Source of the DNA: Maratus speciosus
Lineage: Eukaryota > Arthropoda > Arachnida > Araneae > Salticidae
DNA: 64,000 nucleotides
Assembly: GCA_963932465.1 (NCBI GenBank)
Contig: OZ010799.1
Coordinates: 155,616,761-155,680,760, forward strand
Direction of reading: 5' to 3'
Positions 55,030 to 64,000 of this stretch are shown piece by piece; within the stretch, counting starts at the first letter, position 1; each line of letters opens with the position of its first letter. Both the position numbers and the translations under genes were made by a program. Under the pieces are notes generated by a model that saw only the letters and a program-made list of their open reading frames with translations, was not told where the DNA came from and did not search any database.

Positions 55030-55939
55030 TTTCTTCGTTAATATTAAAAAAATGTTGCATACAAAAGTATGAAAATCGGTGGTATTATAGAGAAATGTTT
55101 GATAAACACGCTGATGCAGACAGTTTTCAAATCGAAGAATTATTTTAAGAGATATTTAATGCCAAAGTTGGACAAAATCGTTCCATTAAAAGAGTTTCAT
55201 AGGAGCAAAAACTGTACATAGGAATTTAATCATTTTTAGATCATTTTATGCGTCAGAATTTCCCGGTGTGCAGACTGCATTTAGCTTTTTAATTTGACTC
55301 ATTTTTGAGGTTTTATTTCTATTTTAAATTCAAATTTTCAGCATTTCGAGAGATATTTTTTACATATTTTAGAAAATTGTATTAATTTAAACTGTTGCCA
55401 ACTGTATAAACAGCGCAAACAATAGTGTTTGCTTCAAATAAAAAATTTATTTTTCACGTGACTATTATAAACAGAAAATATAAAAAGCAGGAACTCATTA
55501 AAAATTACGTCATAAAGACTATATTTACGCGTGAATTTTAAAAGAGAAAGAATATTGTAAAATAATAAATTCATTAACATGCGTTAGAAGTCTTAAATAG
55601 CAGAATTTACGTCACATTTACGTCACATTACACTTATTACGTAAAATGAACAAAAAATAATATTGCAAAACAGTTTAAATTTAAAAATTGCGCGAGACAT
55701 TTATTCGATATTTAAAGATGATCATAATATTTCAATTCTAACAAAGGTATTTTTACGTGAATATTAAAAAAAGAAAGAAAAGTTTGGTGAAAATTACGTC
55801 AGATTATAATTGTCAGATTCAAATTATAATTCAATCTTCCTAAATCTTTTTAAAGCCGATCAAATTAGCGTGCTGTTAGAGTCTGCGGTGTCTGAACGGG
55901 GATTGACGAGCGTAGCTCGTAGGTGGCAGAGCCCCCTAG
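55030..55939 (+). mobile_element. Helentron-like family 1, copy d
   Basis: It aligns with copy a (5384-6670) from TTCGTTAATATTAA onward, with AAATCGGTGG, TGATAAACACGCTGATGCAG and CAACTGTATAAA blocks, and ends with GAGCGTAGCTCGTAGG and CCCCCTAG (55939), followed by T. Compared with copy a it lacks about 350 bp of the interior and the 5' terminal segment. The upstream boundary is uncertain; sequence before 55030 (from about 54890) is not shared with copy a. Confidence 0.8.
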
Positions 55940-57005
55940 TCCCTTAAAATTTTAAATAATTGATAAAAATATTTATGTACTTTTGTTCCGTAATCGAGCT
56001 ATTTGGTTTAAAAATCATAAAAAGTCAGTAAATTGAAATACAGTTTTCAAACAATTTGCATTTGAAAGTACACTCTCACTATTCAACGGTGTAAAATTTA
56101 AAATTGTGTAATGTTCAGAAATAATTAAGTTTGAAAAAAAAAGAAAAAGAAAAATGGATTAATGATTTATAAAATGAATTTTTCCAAAATAAATTAAACA
56201 TACAAACCTGAAACAAACAAACTAAAGGCTATGTTTATTACATTAATACTCAGAAAATAAAGCACTTTTATGTTAGTTTGGCGATGTGATAAACCGCCAA
56301 ATATTTCTCCCATTGACATCATTCATATTGCATTAATTTCACTTAAAATATAAAACTTTAACCCATTTAATTTAAAAAGCATAACTTTTATTTAAAATAG
56401 AAACTTTCAAAATACATATACTGCATACAATTAAAATATGTGCTTTTCACAAATTTTCTTTCAAATACATAACAATAATAATAAATACAATAGCATTTTA
56501 TTTCAAGTTTAAAGCATTGTTTTTAAATCACGCAAGCGAAAACATAACAATTATTGGCGAAAAAACCCCTGTTATTGGCGAAATTCCCCCCCCCCCCCCC
56601 ACGGATAACATAACAGTACCGAAAATAGACTTGAGTTTTCTAAGACTTCGCTTTAAAAATAACTATTTTCATTGGTTCATAGGTGAATGAAGTCAAAGGC
56701 ATATTATACTACAGGAGTTAAAATATTCAATGCGCGAAAGAATTTAATTTTTTATCAATGAATATTCAAAAAATGAATGGCTCACTACACATTTGTAAAA
56801 TTAATCACGATTTCTGAAATGTTCATTTCTTTATTTCGGTTAATCTGTTGTTGGTAGAAAAATACAATTTTTTATCTTTCTAATGCAGTTTGTCTAAAAA
56901 TTTTCTGACAAATACTTTTCGAGCTATTAATTTTTTCAGTAACTTCAAATGTTTCATTTTCCGAGATTTATCTGTGGCAACGATTAGCGAAAAAGCAAGT
57001 CGTCA
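55940..57005. other. AT-rich spacer
   Basis: No gene is visible. A poly-C run lies at about 56587-56600. The pair CCTGTTATTGGCGAAATTCC and AACAATTATTGGCGAAAAAA (near 56540-56590) is a short local repeat. Confidence 0.45.
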
Positions 57006-57490
57006 GCAACGCGTAGCTTTTTATTAAAGAAGATTGTTTCGAGAAATGGGTTCGTGTAAATTTAAAAGCGGTTGAGACGCATGAAACAGTATTTATTGCT
57101 ATAAATCGGTTAAATCTACTCGGATTGCCATGTAATGGAGGTTTACTATGAAATGTTCGGTATTGAAAATGATATGTGTAGCATTTATAATAGTTCGTTT
57201 ACAGGCGTACTCAAAAGAGTTCCGTTACATTATGGTGGGGGAAAATCGTTTGCAATGCATTTTAATGATGTTACACTAGTTTAAACAAATTGAAATAGAT
57301 ATAAATCACCAGAGATGCACTATAAGATAATTCTTATACTGTAGAATAGGGTGGGCATAGCATTTACCGTTCATTTGTATGGACACATAAAAGAATTCGG
57401 TTACACTACTGTATATGGACAATAATTGCTGTTAGTGCATTTTTAATTGTGGTATGTGTTTTTAAATGTAATTAATTTTTGCGTATTTCT
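57006..57490 (+). repeat. Family 5 tail joined to family 6 (two units)
   Basis: GAAATGGGTTCGTGTAAATT at about 57043 matches the tail of family 5 near 50308. It is followed by two diverged family 6 units of about 170 bp (near 57185 and 57358), each with AGCATTTA, GTTCRTTT, AAAAGARTTC and GTGCATTTTTAA-like parts. The same pair occurs at 62690-63010. The class of this element is unknown. Confidence 0.65.
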
Positions 57491-58735
57491 TATTATGTAT
57501 AAATTCTATAGATCTTATATGAGGCATTCTCACATATTTTTAACTTTCAGGAATAAAAATCTGGTGAAATTAAACTTAATAAAATAACATTTTAAATTTA
57601 GACGAATGCCTTAATGATTCAAAATAAAGAAAAAATGGTCAGCTGCGATGATTTTTTTTATTTAACTGAGGTTTAAGTTAAACTTGCGAGTTTAATTTTC
57701 CTTATTGTTTTACATCTCTAACTTTTTATTTTCTTCTAAATTTTTACTTATAATGGATTTGCATAGTACCCACAGGACATTCAAATAAGAAATAATAACA
57801 ATGTAGTATTTTTAGTACAAAATTTTAGTATAACATTGTCTTAAAGTGATGTTAAGGAAAAAAAGGGGACGGTAAGGGAAAAAAGGGGCGGTCAAGAAAA
57901 AAAAGAGACGTTAAGGTAAATTTCCACCTATTTTTAGGCAAGTCATGTTAAGACTAAGGGATAGCCACAATGTTCATTGATTTGTAGCTACAGTTATTTA
58001 CATTGGATTAAATAAATAAATATATATATATATATATATATTTACCTCGAAAAGTGCAGGAATAAACCTTGGGGACGGAAAGACTACCAATAAAACCACG
58101 GTGCTTGAAATTGATATTTAAATGCTGATTTAAATTCTGCAGGAAATTTCCTGTCAAAGAATTTTAGCCATTCTTTCACTAGCATACTTCTGCATGAGAA
58201 AAAAGTTTAAAAAAATTCTGTGGCTGCATCTGAAGTGAATTTCTGTATAATTTTAGCAAGAGGGACGGTAAGGAATCTAAAATCCAGGGACAGAGTTCAA
58301 AAAATAATAAAAACCGTAAAAATGAATCCAGGTTACACATTTATATAAAACAATAGTCCCAGTTTCGGAAGAAAAAAAAAATACATCGAATTACTTTTCT
58401 TGAAACAATTTTATACAGACAGCTCCAAACTTAAAAATTAGCCTCAGGGACCCAGGACGGTAAGGAATTTCGTGGTATATTTGGACCACCAACACCGTCC
58501 AAAACTTTATCTCGTTAATATTGTTATACAGTCATGCAATGGGATGTTTTACAGTATAAGAAATTTAAAAAAAAAAAAAACGAAAATATGTATTAAATTA
58601 AATATTGTTATTTAGGCACTTAAAAGTCAAAATTATGTGAGAATGCCTCATATAGAGATTCACACACACAAAAAAAGAGTGCATTTTCGTTTGCTAATGG
58701 AAGAGAGGGAATGTCCAAATGTGTTATGCATTTCC
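57491..58735. other. AT-rich spacer with GGACGGTAAGGA motifs
   Basis: No gene is visible. Direct repeats of about 24 bp of GTTAAGGAAAAAAAGGGGAC type lie at 57850-57920. GGACGGTAAGGA recurs near 58263 and 58455, spread over 600 bp. A (TA)n tract lies at about 58018-58040. An ancient element whose units have drifted apart is possible. Confidence 0.4.
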
Positions 58736-59012
58736 TAACTGAACTAAATTTTAGCACTGTATATGTATTTGCACAAACCTATCAGTCATATACAGGGCTG
58801 CAGAAATATATTTTGGATATTTTTACGACTACAGATGGTAATTGCTGAAATTGGGTTTATAAATGTATTATGCGTTTTCCAAAATGTTTACTTAGATATC
58901 ATCTTTCAATTTATGAAACGGTGAAGTTTCGTTACCGTAATCTGAATGTGTTGGAACGTGTTTCATAATTAATGCTTGGAGCATAATTTTTAGTTCTCGT
59001 TTATCTTACTTA
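58736..59012 (+). repeat. Dispersed repeat family 6, downstream part
   Basis: CTGAATGTGTTGGAACGTGTTTCATAATT-type sequence (about 58941-58969) recurs at the very end of the window (63952-63991). The part before it, with CATATACAGGGCTG and AAATGTTTACTTAGATATCA, matches sequence at about 63040-63145. So family 6 extends beyond its two-unit part. Confidence 0.6.
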
Positions 59013-59017
59013 AAAAA

Positions 59018-59072
59018 CTAGAAAACAGGAATTCTGCTTTTTCAGAATTTTTGTGTCGCCCCCGATGAAAAA

Positions 59073-59103
<31 letters not shown>

Positions 59104-60290
59104 TTCTATAAATATAGGTAGTACAAAACGTATTTCAGTTTTAAGTCTTAAAACACACGCTTTTATTTTATATAAAATGACGTTATTCGCATCCGCTGAA
59201 GATATCCATATTTACGATCCAGTCTTAAACAACATCAACAGAAAAGTATGTATATGACGTCACTATCTAAGAATAATACAGAAACCCAGCAAAAAAGCGA
59301 TGCCGTCATTCATGAAACTCGACAAAAAAAAAGGAATATAATGATTCATTTGTTTGTAACATTAATATGGATGCATAAAATTAAATATAGTTTGTAATAG
59401 CTCCATGTTTTAACAGAAATCTTAAATTTATATTTTTCAACATAGCACGTATTTTAATTATAATTTTTTTCAGTTGTTAGGAAAAATGCCAACCAAAAGG
59501 CATAATAATCTACTATTTTCAACTATTTTTCCTTTACTTTTTATAGAAATGGAATACTTCAGTTGCCAAAATTTAAAAAAATGGCGTTAAAAACTACAAA
59601 AAAATTAATATCTCAAAAATAAATTGAGATGCATTTTTCAAACAAATTGCATTTAAAAGTATCCCCCACCCCCCTATACGACGGTATAAAAATTGACAAT
59701 GTGCGATGCTTAGAAGTTAAAAAAATTGTAATACAGATTATCAATATTTATCAGTACAATGATACATCTGCTTTATTTTACGGCTGGCTTCTGTAACGGA
59801 ACGTTATTTTTTAGAGATCACTATAAAAAAAAAGGACTAAAATATGGAAATACTACTGGCAATGTAGACGCCAGTACTGTTTCCGTATTTTAACGGAACT
59901 TTTTCCCGGTAAATTGCAGAAAAAATTCCGTTTTTTTTTTAATTTAACGGAAAATTTTCTGTAATTTACCAGGAAAAAGTTCCGTTATTTTTTAGAGATC
60001 ACTATAAAAAAAAAAGGACTAAAATATGGAAATACTACTGGCAATGTAGACGCCAGTACTGTTTCCGTATTTTAACGGAACTTTTTCCCGGTAAATTGCA
60101 GAAAAAATTCCGTTTTTTTTTTAATTTAACGGAAAATTTTCTGTAATTTACCAGGAAAAAGTTCCGTTAAAATACGGAAATAGTACTGGCGTCTAGATTG
60201 CCAGTAGTGTTTCCGTATTTTAGTGCTTTTTTTTTACAGTGGACGTCACTTTAATTGCTGATCAAAAGAAATAGCATATCGGGGGCTAAA
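59018..60290 (-). mobile_element. Helentron-like family 2, copy 3
   Basis: On the minus strand the 3' end has GGGGGCGACAC, the hairpin AATTCTG/CAGAATT, CCTGTTTT and CTAG (59018-59021), followed by T. The 5' end, at about 60270-60290, is AGCCCCCGATATGC. GCCCCCGAT is thus repeated inverted near both ends, the asymmetric layout of Helentrons. It aligns with copy 2 (18209-19305) throughout, except for a poly-A/(TA)n tract near 59069-59104 and the foldback at 59819-60241. No protein is encoded. Confidence 0.75.
59819..60241. mobile_element. Foldback MITE carrying a 181-bp tandem duplication
   Basis: It starts CACTATAAAAAAAAAGGAC and ends CTTTTTTTTTACAGTG. The arms hold AAATACGGAAA, ACTACTGGCAAT, GACGCCAGTACTG and AACGGAACTTTTTCCCGGTA, all in inverted order on the other side. 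The segment from GTTATTTTTTAGAGATCACT to TTCC (59803-59983) is repeated at once (59984-60165), nearly identical, with a one-base difference in the A run. The second copy leads into the right arm. The duplicated part includes host (family 2) sequence, so it arose after insertion. Without it the element is about 240 bp and almost perfectly palindromic. Confidence 0.85.
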
Positions 60291-60299
60291 AAGAAATTA

Positions 60300-60690
60300 A
60301 AACCAAATTAAAAGAAATCAAATCTAAATGCCTCAGGTATTACTCTTTCTCGTGTGATTCCTTCTCCCCATACTTCCTCCGGCATCTTCAGAGCAAGTAA
60401 TTCAATAAAGAAATGCATTGTTTCGAAATTAATAACACCCAGATGTTAATTCTGACATTGTAGAGTTGAAATTAGCAAGATTTCTCTTTCGGGAATAAAT
60501 CGCTGGAGATTCATTCCAGAAATCTTAAAGCTTGATGAGAAATCTTATTCGCTTTTATTGTATTCTGGAGAATAAATGAATAAATTTAGCTTCGATTGTA
60601 TGTTTGATTATATGTATAGTCCAAAGGCTACAAACTTTAATTATAATCGTAGAACACAAGCACACTACAACAAACATTAGGAAAATAGGG
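60300..60690 (+). repeat. Dispersed repeat family 5, copy 5
   Basis: All landmarks are present: CAAATCTAAATGCCTCAGG, TACTTCCTCCGGCATC, AATTAATAACACCCAGATG, AGTTGAAATTAGCAAGATTT, GGAATAAATCGCTGGAG and AATTTAGCTTCGATTGTATG. It is the longest uninterrupted copy (about 390 bp) and is the best one for defining the family. It begins shortly after family 2 copy 3. Confidence 0.8.
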
Positions 60691-61086
60691 TACTAATCAG
60701 TTTAATCAGCCAAGACTACAATTTATATTATTAAAAATGTTATTCTACATTATTTTAGTAGACAACTATTCTTTGCTTTTTAAAAATGTATGCTTGAAAA
60801 AAACCATAAAGATTCAGAAAATCGAGTTACAGTTTTCAAACAAATGTAATTGAAAAGTATCCTTTTTTTTCCTTTCTGGTTGATGGCATAAAATTTATCG
60901 ATATTTAGAGCAGAACATATGTGCGATAAAAGTGAAAGCGATAGTGAAAGTCTTTGTCATGCCTCTTCAAAATATCTCTAAAATAAATAATTTAGCAACT
61001 AAAGTTCTGATTGATAGATTTTTTAACACTTCCAAACATAGCTGAAAGTGTTTATGAATTCGGTTTGTCTGACCGTCTATCTGCGC
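60691..61086. other. Spacer, nothing recognised
   Basis: I see no gene or repeat. It ends at the TTTACCAC target duplication of the next element. Confidence 0.45.
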
Positions 61087-61094
61087 TTTACCAC

Positions 61095-62206
61095 TATAGG
61101 TGCAGATTCCCAAAATTTTTAAGGAGCCAGTGGCACCTAAACCCCCAAAATCCAGTCGCCACTTTGGCTCCTAACCAAAATCTAGTCGCTACATTGTGAA
61201 ACAAACTCATAATGCAATAGTGTTTATATGGAAAGAAATTAACAAAAAAACTCGGGAATTCAAACTGAAAAGTAGTTTAATTAATAAATACACATGTACA
61301 ACAAAACACAGACTAGATACAGCAAATGTGTATATTTAATTTAATCCTAAAATTCTTGAAACTTTGATATTAAAAAAGTATAATATAAAACGAAAAAATG
61401 CAGCGCTGAAAAATGCGCGCGAATGAAATTAAATTTTATTATCCCGATGCATGACTCCACATTCTAGATCTAGATGGAATAAGATAGTAATAAGGGAAAT
61501 TATAGAGGAGCTAAATTCACAAAACTCGCGATAAAAATTCCTTCTATAAAAACCTCGCACTTGCAGAAAACATTTACACAGCAAGGATATACCTCGCGTT
61601 AAGTATTTTTTCGTTCGAGTTTCTTTTTCTTTTTGTTCTTTTTTCTTCAGAGTTCGGAATCTTCTGATCTCGGTTTCTTCTATCCTCGCGACTCCGTGAT
61701 CCAAAGCCTTTAAATAATTTCCATCGCATCGGAAACTTTGGACTGTCTCGTGAGCCGATCTGCAGTAAAGGAGTATTTATTACAACTCTGGATTTCGGAC
61801 GAAACCTTCGAAGAAATGCTTGTTTTCGCTGGTGTCCAAAGGAGAAGCTTTATTATTAGCGCGCTCATGTGCTGGCTTCGCAGCTGCTAAGCTTTGTAGT
61901 TGAGCAGACATGCGCAGAATTCTTTTAGAACATAATGTTCGGTAAGAAAGCAGTACATCACAGGAGCAGCGTTCACGACGGTAACTGAGATCACAAAATT
62001 TCCCTGACTTTTTATCAAGGTCATACTTGATCTCGGCCAGTGAAAAAAGCAGGTGCTTTTCTATTTGCAAAAGAAAAAAATATATCAAAATTCCGCGACG
62101 GGGATTGGGAACACTGGAAATTGATCTCTGGCGACTAAGACACTGAAAGTTAGTCGCCAAAGCAAAAAATTTAGTGGCGACTGGCGACCGTAAATCTGCA
62201 CCTATA
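61095..62206. mobile_element. hAT-like element, TATAGGTGCAGATT ends, perfect TSD
   Basis: The ends are TATAGGTGCAGATT and AATCTGCACCTATA. TTTACCAC flanks both sides (61087-61094 and 62207-62214). An 8-bp duplication suggests hAT, although the ends are not the CAGGG type. Subterminal CAGTCGCCACT or GTCGCCAGT motifs occur near both ends. The middle (about 61440-62110) is less AT-rich. It holds minus-strand frames at 61429-61704 (91 residues, Lys/Arg/Glu-rich) and 61780-62214 (144 residues, crossing the right terminus), which I cannot assign. They could be remains of its own gene or captured sequence. Confidence 0.8.
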
Positions 62207-62214
62207 TTTACCAC
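61780..62214 (-). CDS. Unrecognised 144-residue open frame in the hAT-like element
   Basis: I do not recognise this protein. The frame starts in the host side of the target duplication and reads through the terminal inverted repeat, so the annotated start is surely not the true one. An internal region with Cys residues (KFCDLSYRRERCSCDVLLSY) and a later Ala/Lys-rich part are of ordinary composition. It is the longest non-repetitive frame near here and the area is relatively GC-rich, which is why it is listed. It may be a decayed transposase exon or chance. Confidence 0.2.
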   Translation of the reverse strand: MVNIGADLRSPVATKFFALATNFQCLSRQRSISSVPNPRRGILIYFFLLQIEKHLLFSLAEIKYDLDKKSGKFCDLSYRRERCSCDVLLSYRTLCSKRILRMSAQLQSLAAAKPAHERANNKASPLDTSENKHFFEGFVRNPEL

Positions 62215-62262
62215 CTGTAAATGTACTCGGACTGTCTTGTAATTGATATATGTATTATTGAA

Positions 62263-62657
62263 ATTTTTCCAGAGAGAAACATTCGCCTTGCATACAATAT
62301 TTCAAATGAAAATCAAATTTCAAATTAATTGTTCTAAAAATTTAATTCTCTCTGAAAAAATTTCCAAGTATTAATATAGTTTCAATCAATGCTGGATTTA
62401 GATATGTTTCGTGTTTGCCCCATGTCGGTGGCTTACGGTAAAATATTCCATCTTGTGCTGTGTTTGTAGCCTTGCCAACCTGTAATAGTGAGAAATTCCA
62501 GGCTGGGTATCATTCCATGTGGTTTTAACCGGTAGAATGTCAATGCGTTATACTGATGGCCCGAGTTTGAGTCCCGGCATGGAATCTTTTTCACTAGATT
62601 GGCCTTTGCGCGCCTTTTAAGCAATTAATTTGAAATTTGATTTTCATTTGAAATATT
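62263..62657 (+). mobile_element. 395-bp insertion with 11-bp duplication and tRNA-like core
   Basis: GTATTATTGAA lies on both sides (62252-62262 and 62658-62668), and the family 6 sequence continues across it. The insertion has a hairpin at the left (TTTTTCCAGAGAGAA against TTCTCTCTGAAAAAA), a perfect 37-bp inverted repeat (62295-62331 and 62622-62658, its last base shared with the right duplication), and a tRNA-like sequence (62513-62584). An 11-bp duplication fits retroposition, as in SINEs. But the tRNA-like part is not at the 5' end, so this is not a standard SINE. Confidence 0.65.
62513..62584 (+). pseudogene. tRNA-like sequence (72 nt), possible GTT anticodon
   Basis: The acceptor ends TTCCATG and CATGGAA pair perfectly over 7 bp. 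The D-stem GTTT/GAAT needs wobble pairs. The anticodon arm TCAAT-GCGTTAT-ACTGA has one mismatch and a 7-base loop, which would give anticodon GTT (Asn). The T-arm CCGAG-TTTGAGT-CCCGG has one mismatch. Base 33 is C rather than the near-universal T, the variable loop has only four bases, and box B (GTTTGAGTC) departs from GTTCRANNC. It is probably a tRNA pseudogene or tRNA-derived element part rather than a working tRNA. Confidence 0.5.
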
Positions 62658-62679
62658 GTATTATTGAAGTTTACCATGA

Positions 62680-63157
62680 CATTTTCAGTAGTGTAAATGA
62701 AGTATGTAGCATTTATAGTTCGTTTACAGGGGCATTCCAATGAATTCCGTTACTTTATCGTCTAAGAGTAAAAACCGCTTGCAGTGTATTTTCATTACGT
62801 TACACTATTTCAAAAATCTTGAAATTGATATTCCTCTTAGGTATGCTAGAAATTGGTTACTATATAATATGATGTGTTTAGCATTTATTATCCATTTACA
62901 GGGACACAATAAAGAATTCCGGTTATAGTAACAGTCTGTGACCGATAAATGTTCAAAATGCGGCTTCAGTCGTGCTATGCGTTTATAAATTGAACTAATT
63001 TTGTACATATTACTCTGTATGTATAAATTATATAGTAGATCATATACAGGTCTGGGTAAAAGAATTCGAGTACACTTCCTTTTATTGATAGAATATGCTT
63101 AAGGGAGATTTTCAGATACGTTTTGTGTCTCTAAACAGATATCGTAATTAAATTTTC
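62680..63157 (+). repeat. Dispersed repeat family 6, two units
   Basis: Two diverged units of about 175 bp start near 62700 and 62877. Shared parts are TAGCATTTAT, GTTCGTTTACAGGGGCATTC or its relative TTACAGGGACACAATAAAG, AAGAATTCCG and a TGCAGTGTATTTTCATTA/GCTTCAGTCGTGC region. They match 57185-57490. The 62- and 67-residue frames here overlap in antisense and are not genes. Confidence 0.62.
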
Positions 63158-63161
63158 TTAA

Positions 63162-63940
63162 GGGGTCTCAGGGCTCTTAAAGCTTCAAAATTTTTGAATT
63201 TTTCTATTTAACTTTTTTAGATGTTAAACTCCTATCTTTTCTGAACATTTTGATATAATTGTTTCTTTGAAACTCCCATTAGAACAGAAGTTATGGCTTT
63301 TAGAATTATATCCGCTCAATAGCTAAGACGGCGTTTCCGAAATTTTGAAGTCATTTTTCTCCAAATGACGTTTTTGGACATAACGCACAGGACATCTTAA
63401 AAACTTCTGAATATTTTTTCATAAAATTTTCAAAACATATGTTTCATGTTAGTGTCTGTATAAATTGAACCTGAAATTTCCTTTTCATTGTTTAAAAAAT
63501 ATTCTTTTAGGTGATTATACTGTTGAAAGTTTCAAAATTTTGTATTAGTTAAATACAACTTTGTATTAAAAATATAAAAAATACTTTACATACAAATTTA
63601 TTTAGGTTTAGAGTAATTATTACAATCTGTATTACAAGTAGAGACAAAATTTTTCATTCTAGTTGGAATATTTACTTTGTAATCCTGCGCGTAAGCTATT
63701 ATACCGATTTTCTGCTCGTCAACTTTCCAATTGGACCCTCCCCCCCCCCCTCCCCATAAATGCTAATATTGCATCTTGCAATTTTTTAAATATACGAAAT
63801 GAAAGATCATGCTTATATCTTTCATTCCAAGAAAAAAATGTGTTTTAAAATCATCTACATTTTAAGATATTAAATATTAAAAATTGTCTATTTTTTCATT
63901 TTTTTTTTTTTTTTTTAAATTTTAAGAGTCTTGAGACTCC
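63162..63940. mobile_element. TTAA-target element (family 9), second copy
   Basis: TTAA lies at 63158-63161 and 63941-63944. The ends GGGGTCTCAGGGCTCTTAAA and the complement of TTTAAGAGTCTTGAGACTCC are inverted repeats. Family 6 sequence continues on the right (compare about 58900-58990). The 779-bp body has no transposase frame; it includes poly-C (about 63739-63755) and poly-T tracts. piggyBac affinity is inferred from TTAA only. Confidence 0.75.
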
Positions 63941-63944
63941 TTAA

Positions 63945-64000
63945 ATGGTGATGTTACAGTATTCTGAATGTGTTGGAAAGTGTTTCATAATTTAAGCTTG
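63945..64000 (+). repeat. Family 6 segment at the window edge
   Basis: CTGAATGTGTTGGAAAGTG and TTTCATAATTTAAGCTTG match 58941-58980, so the host repeat of the preceding TTAA element continues out of the window. Confidence 0.6.

Noticed and set aside
1..64000. CRISPR array or prokaryotic operons
   Set aside because: Repeat structures here are eukaryotic transposons and satellites; no regular repeat-spacer pattern and no dense coding.

Overview
This window looks like non-genic DNA from an animal nuclear genome. It is very AT-rich and full of homopolymer tracts and (TA)n runs. The mix of Tc1-like, Tigger/pogo-like, hAT-like and TTAA-target elements, Helentron-like elements with internal tandem repeats, and a tRNA-derived SINE points to a metazoan, most plausibly an arthropod. 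An arachnid is a guess I cannot prove from sequence alone. I found no intact host protein gene, no rRNA and no convincing functional tRNA. The longest open frames lie in tandem repeats whose unit length is a multiple of three, or are short chance frames. The only recognisable protein remnants belong to transposases.

Layout. 0-4.9 kb: AT-rich DNA, a 199-bp tandem duplication, a TTAA-flanked element, and a three-deep nest (Tigger-type MITE inside a hAT-type MITE inside a Tigger-type MITE). 4.9-10.9 kb: a satellite of about 470 bp x 6, opened at two places by Helentron-like elements; removing them restores the satellite. 11.9-17.6 kb: a 124-bp duplication, a Tigger-like element, a foldback hairpin, a 1.3-kb minisatellite of 48-bp units, and a worn satellite copy. 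18-24.6 kb: a Helentron-like element with a MITE in it, two inverted 31-bp minisatellite blocks flanking a tRNA-derived SINE with a 13-bp target duplication, and a 236-bp tandem array interrupted by a DINE-1-like element. 25.2-33.9 kb: Tigger-like elements, one holding a 1.6-kb Tc1-like palindrome; a second palindrome rich in GTCAC/GTGAC; inverted repeats around a TTAA element; and a further hairpin. 34-36 kb: two hAT-type elements with 8-bp target duplications.

36.3-48.8 kb: the most unusual part. Related segments recur in alternating orientation so that their pairings nest like a kilobase-scale cloverleaf with very AT-rich loops. A 6.4-kb hAT-type element sits in one loop; it holds a second hAT-type element, which holds a second DINE-1-like copy. 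49-64 kb: further Helentron-like copies, an unclassified dispersed family (family 5) carrying a TTAA element that itself carries a 1.3-kb Tc1-terminus palindrome, a foldback with a nearly perfect 181-bp internal duplication, a hAT-like element with an 8-bp duplication, a 395-bp insertion with an 11-bp duplication and a tRNA-like core, and a last TTAA element.

The parts do not form a pathway. Together they record successive insertions whose order can often be read from target duplications and restored empty sites. Long palindromes are a recurring theme and are potential sources of double-stranded RNA, but nothing here shows transcription.
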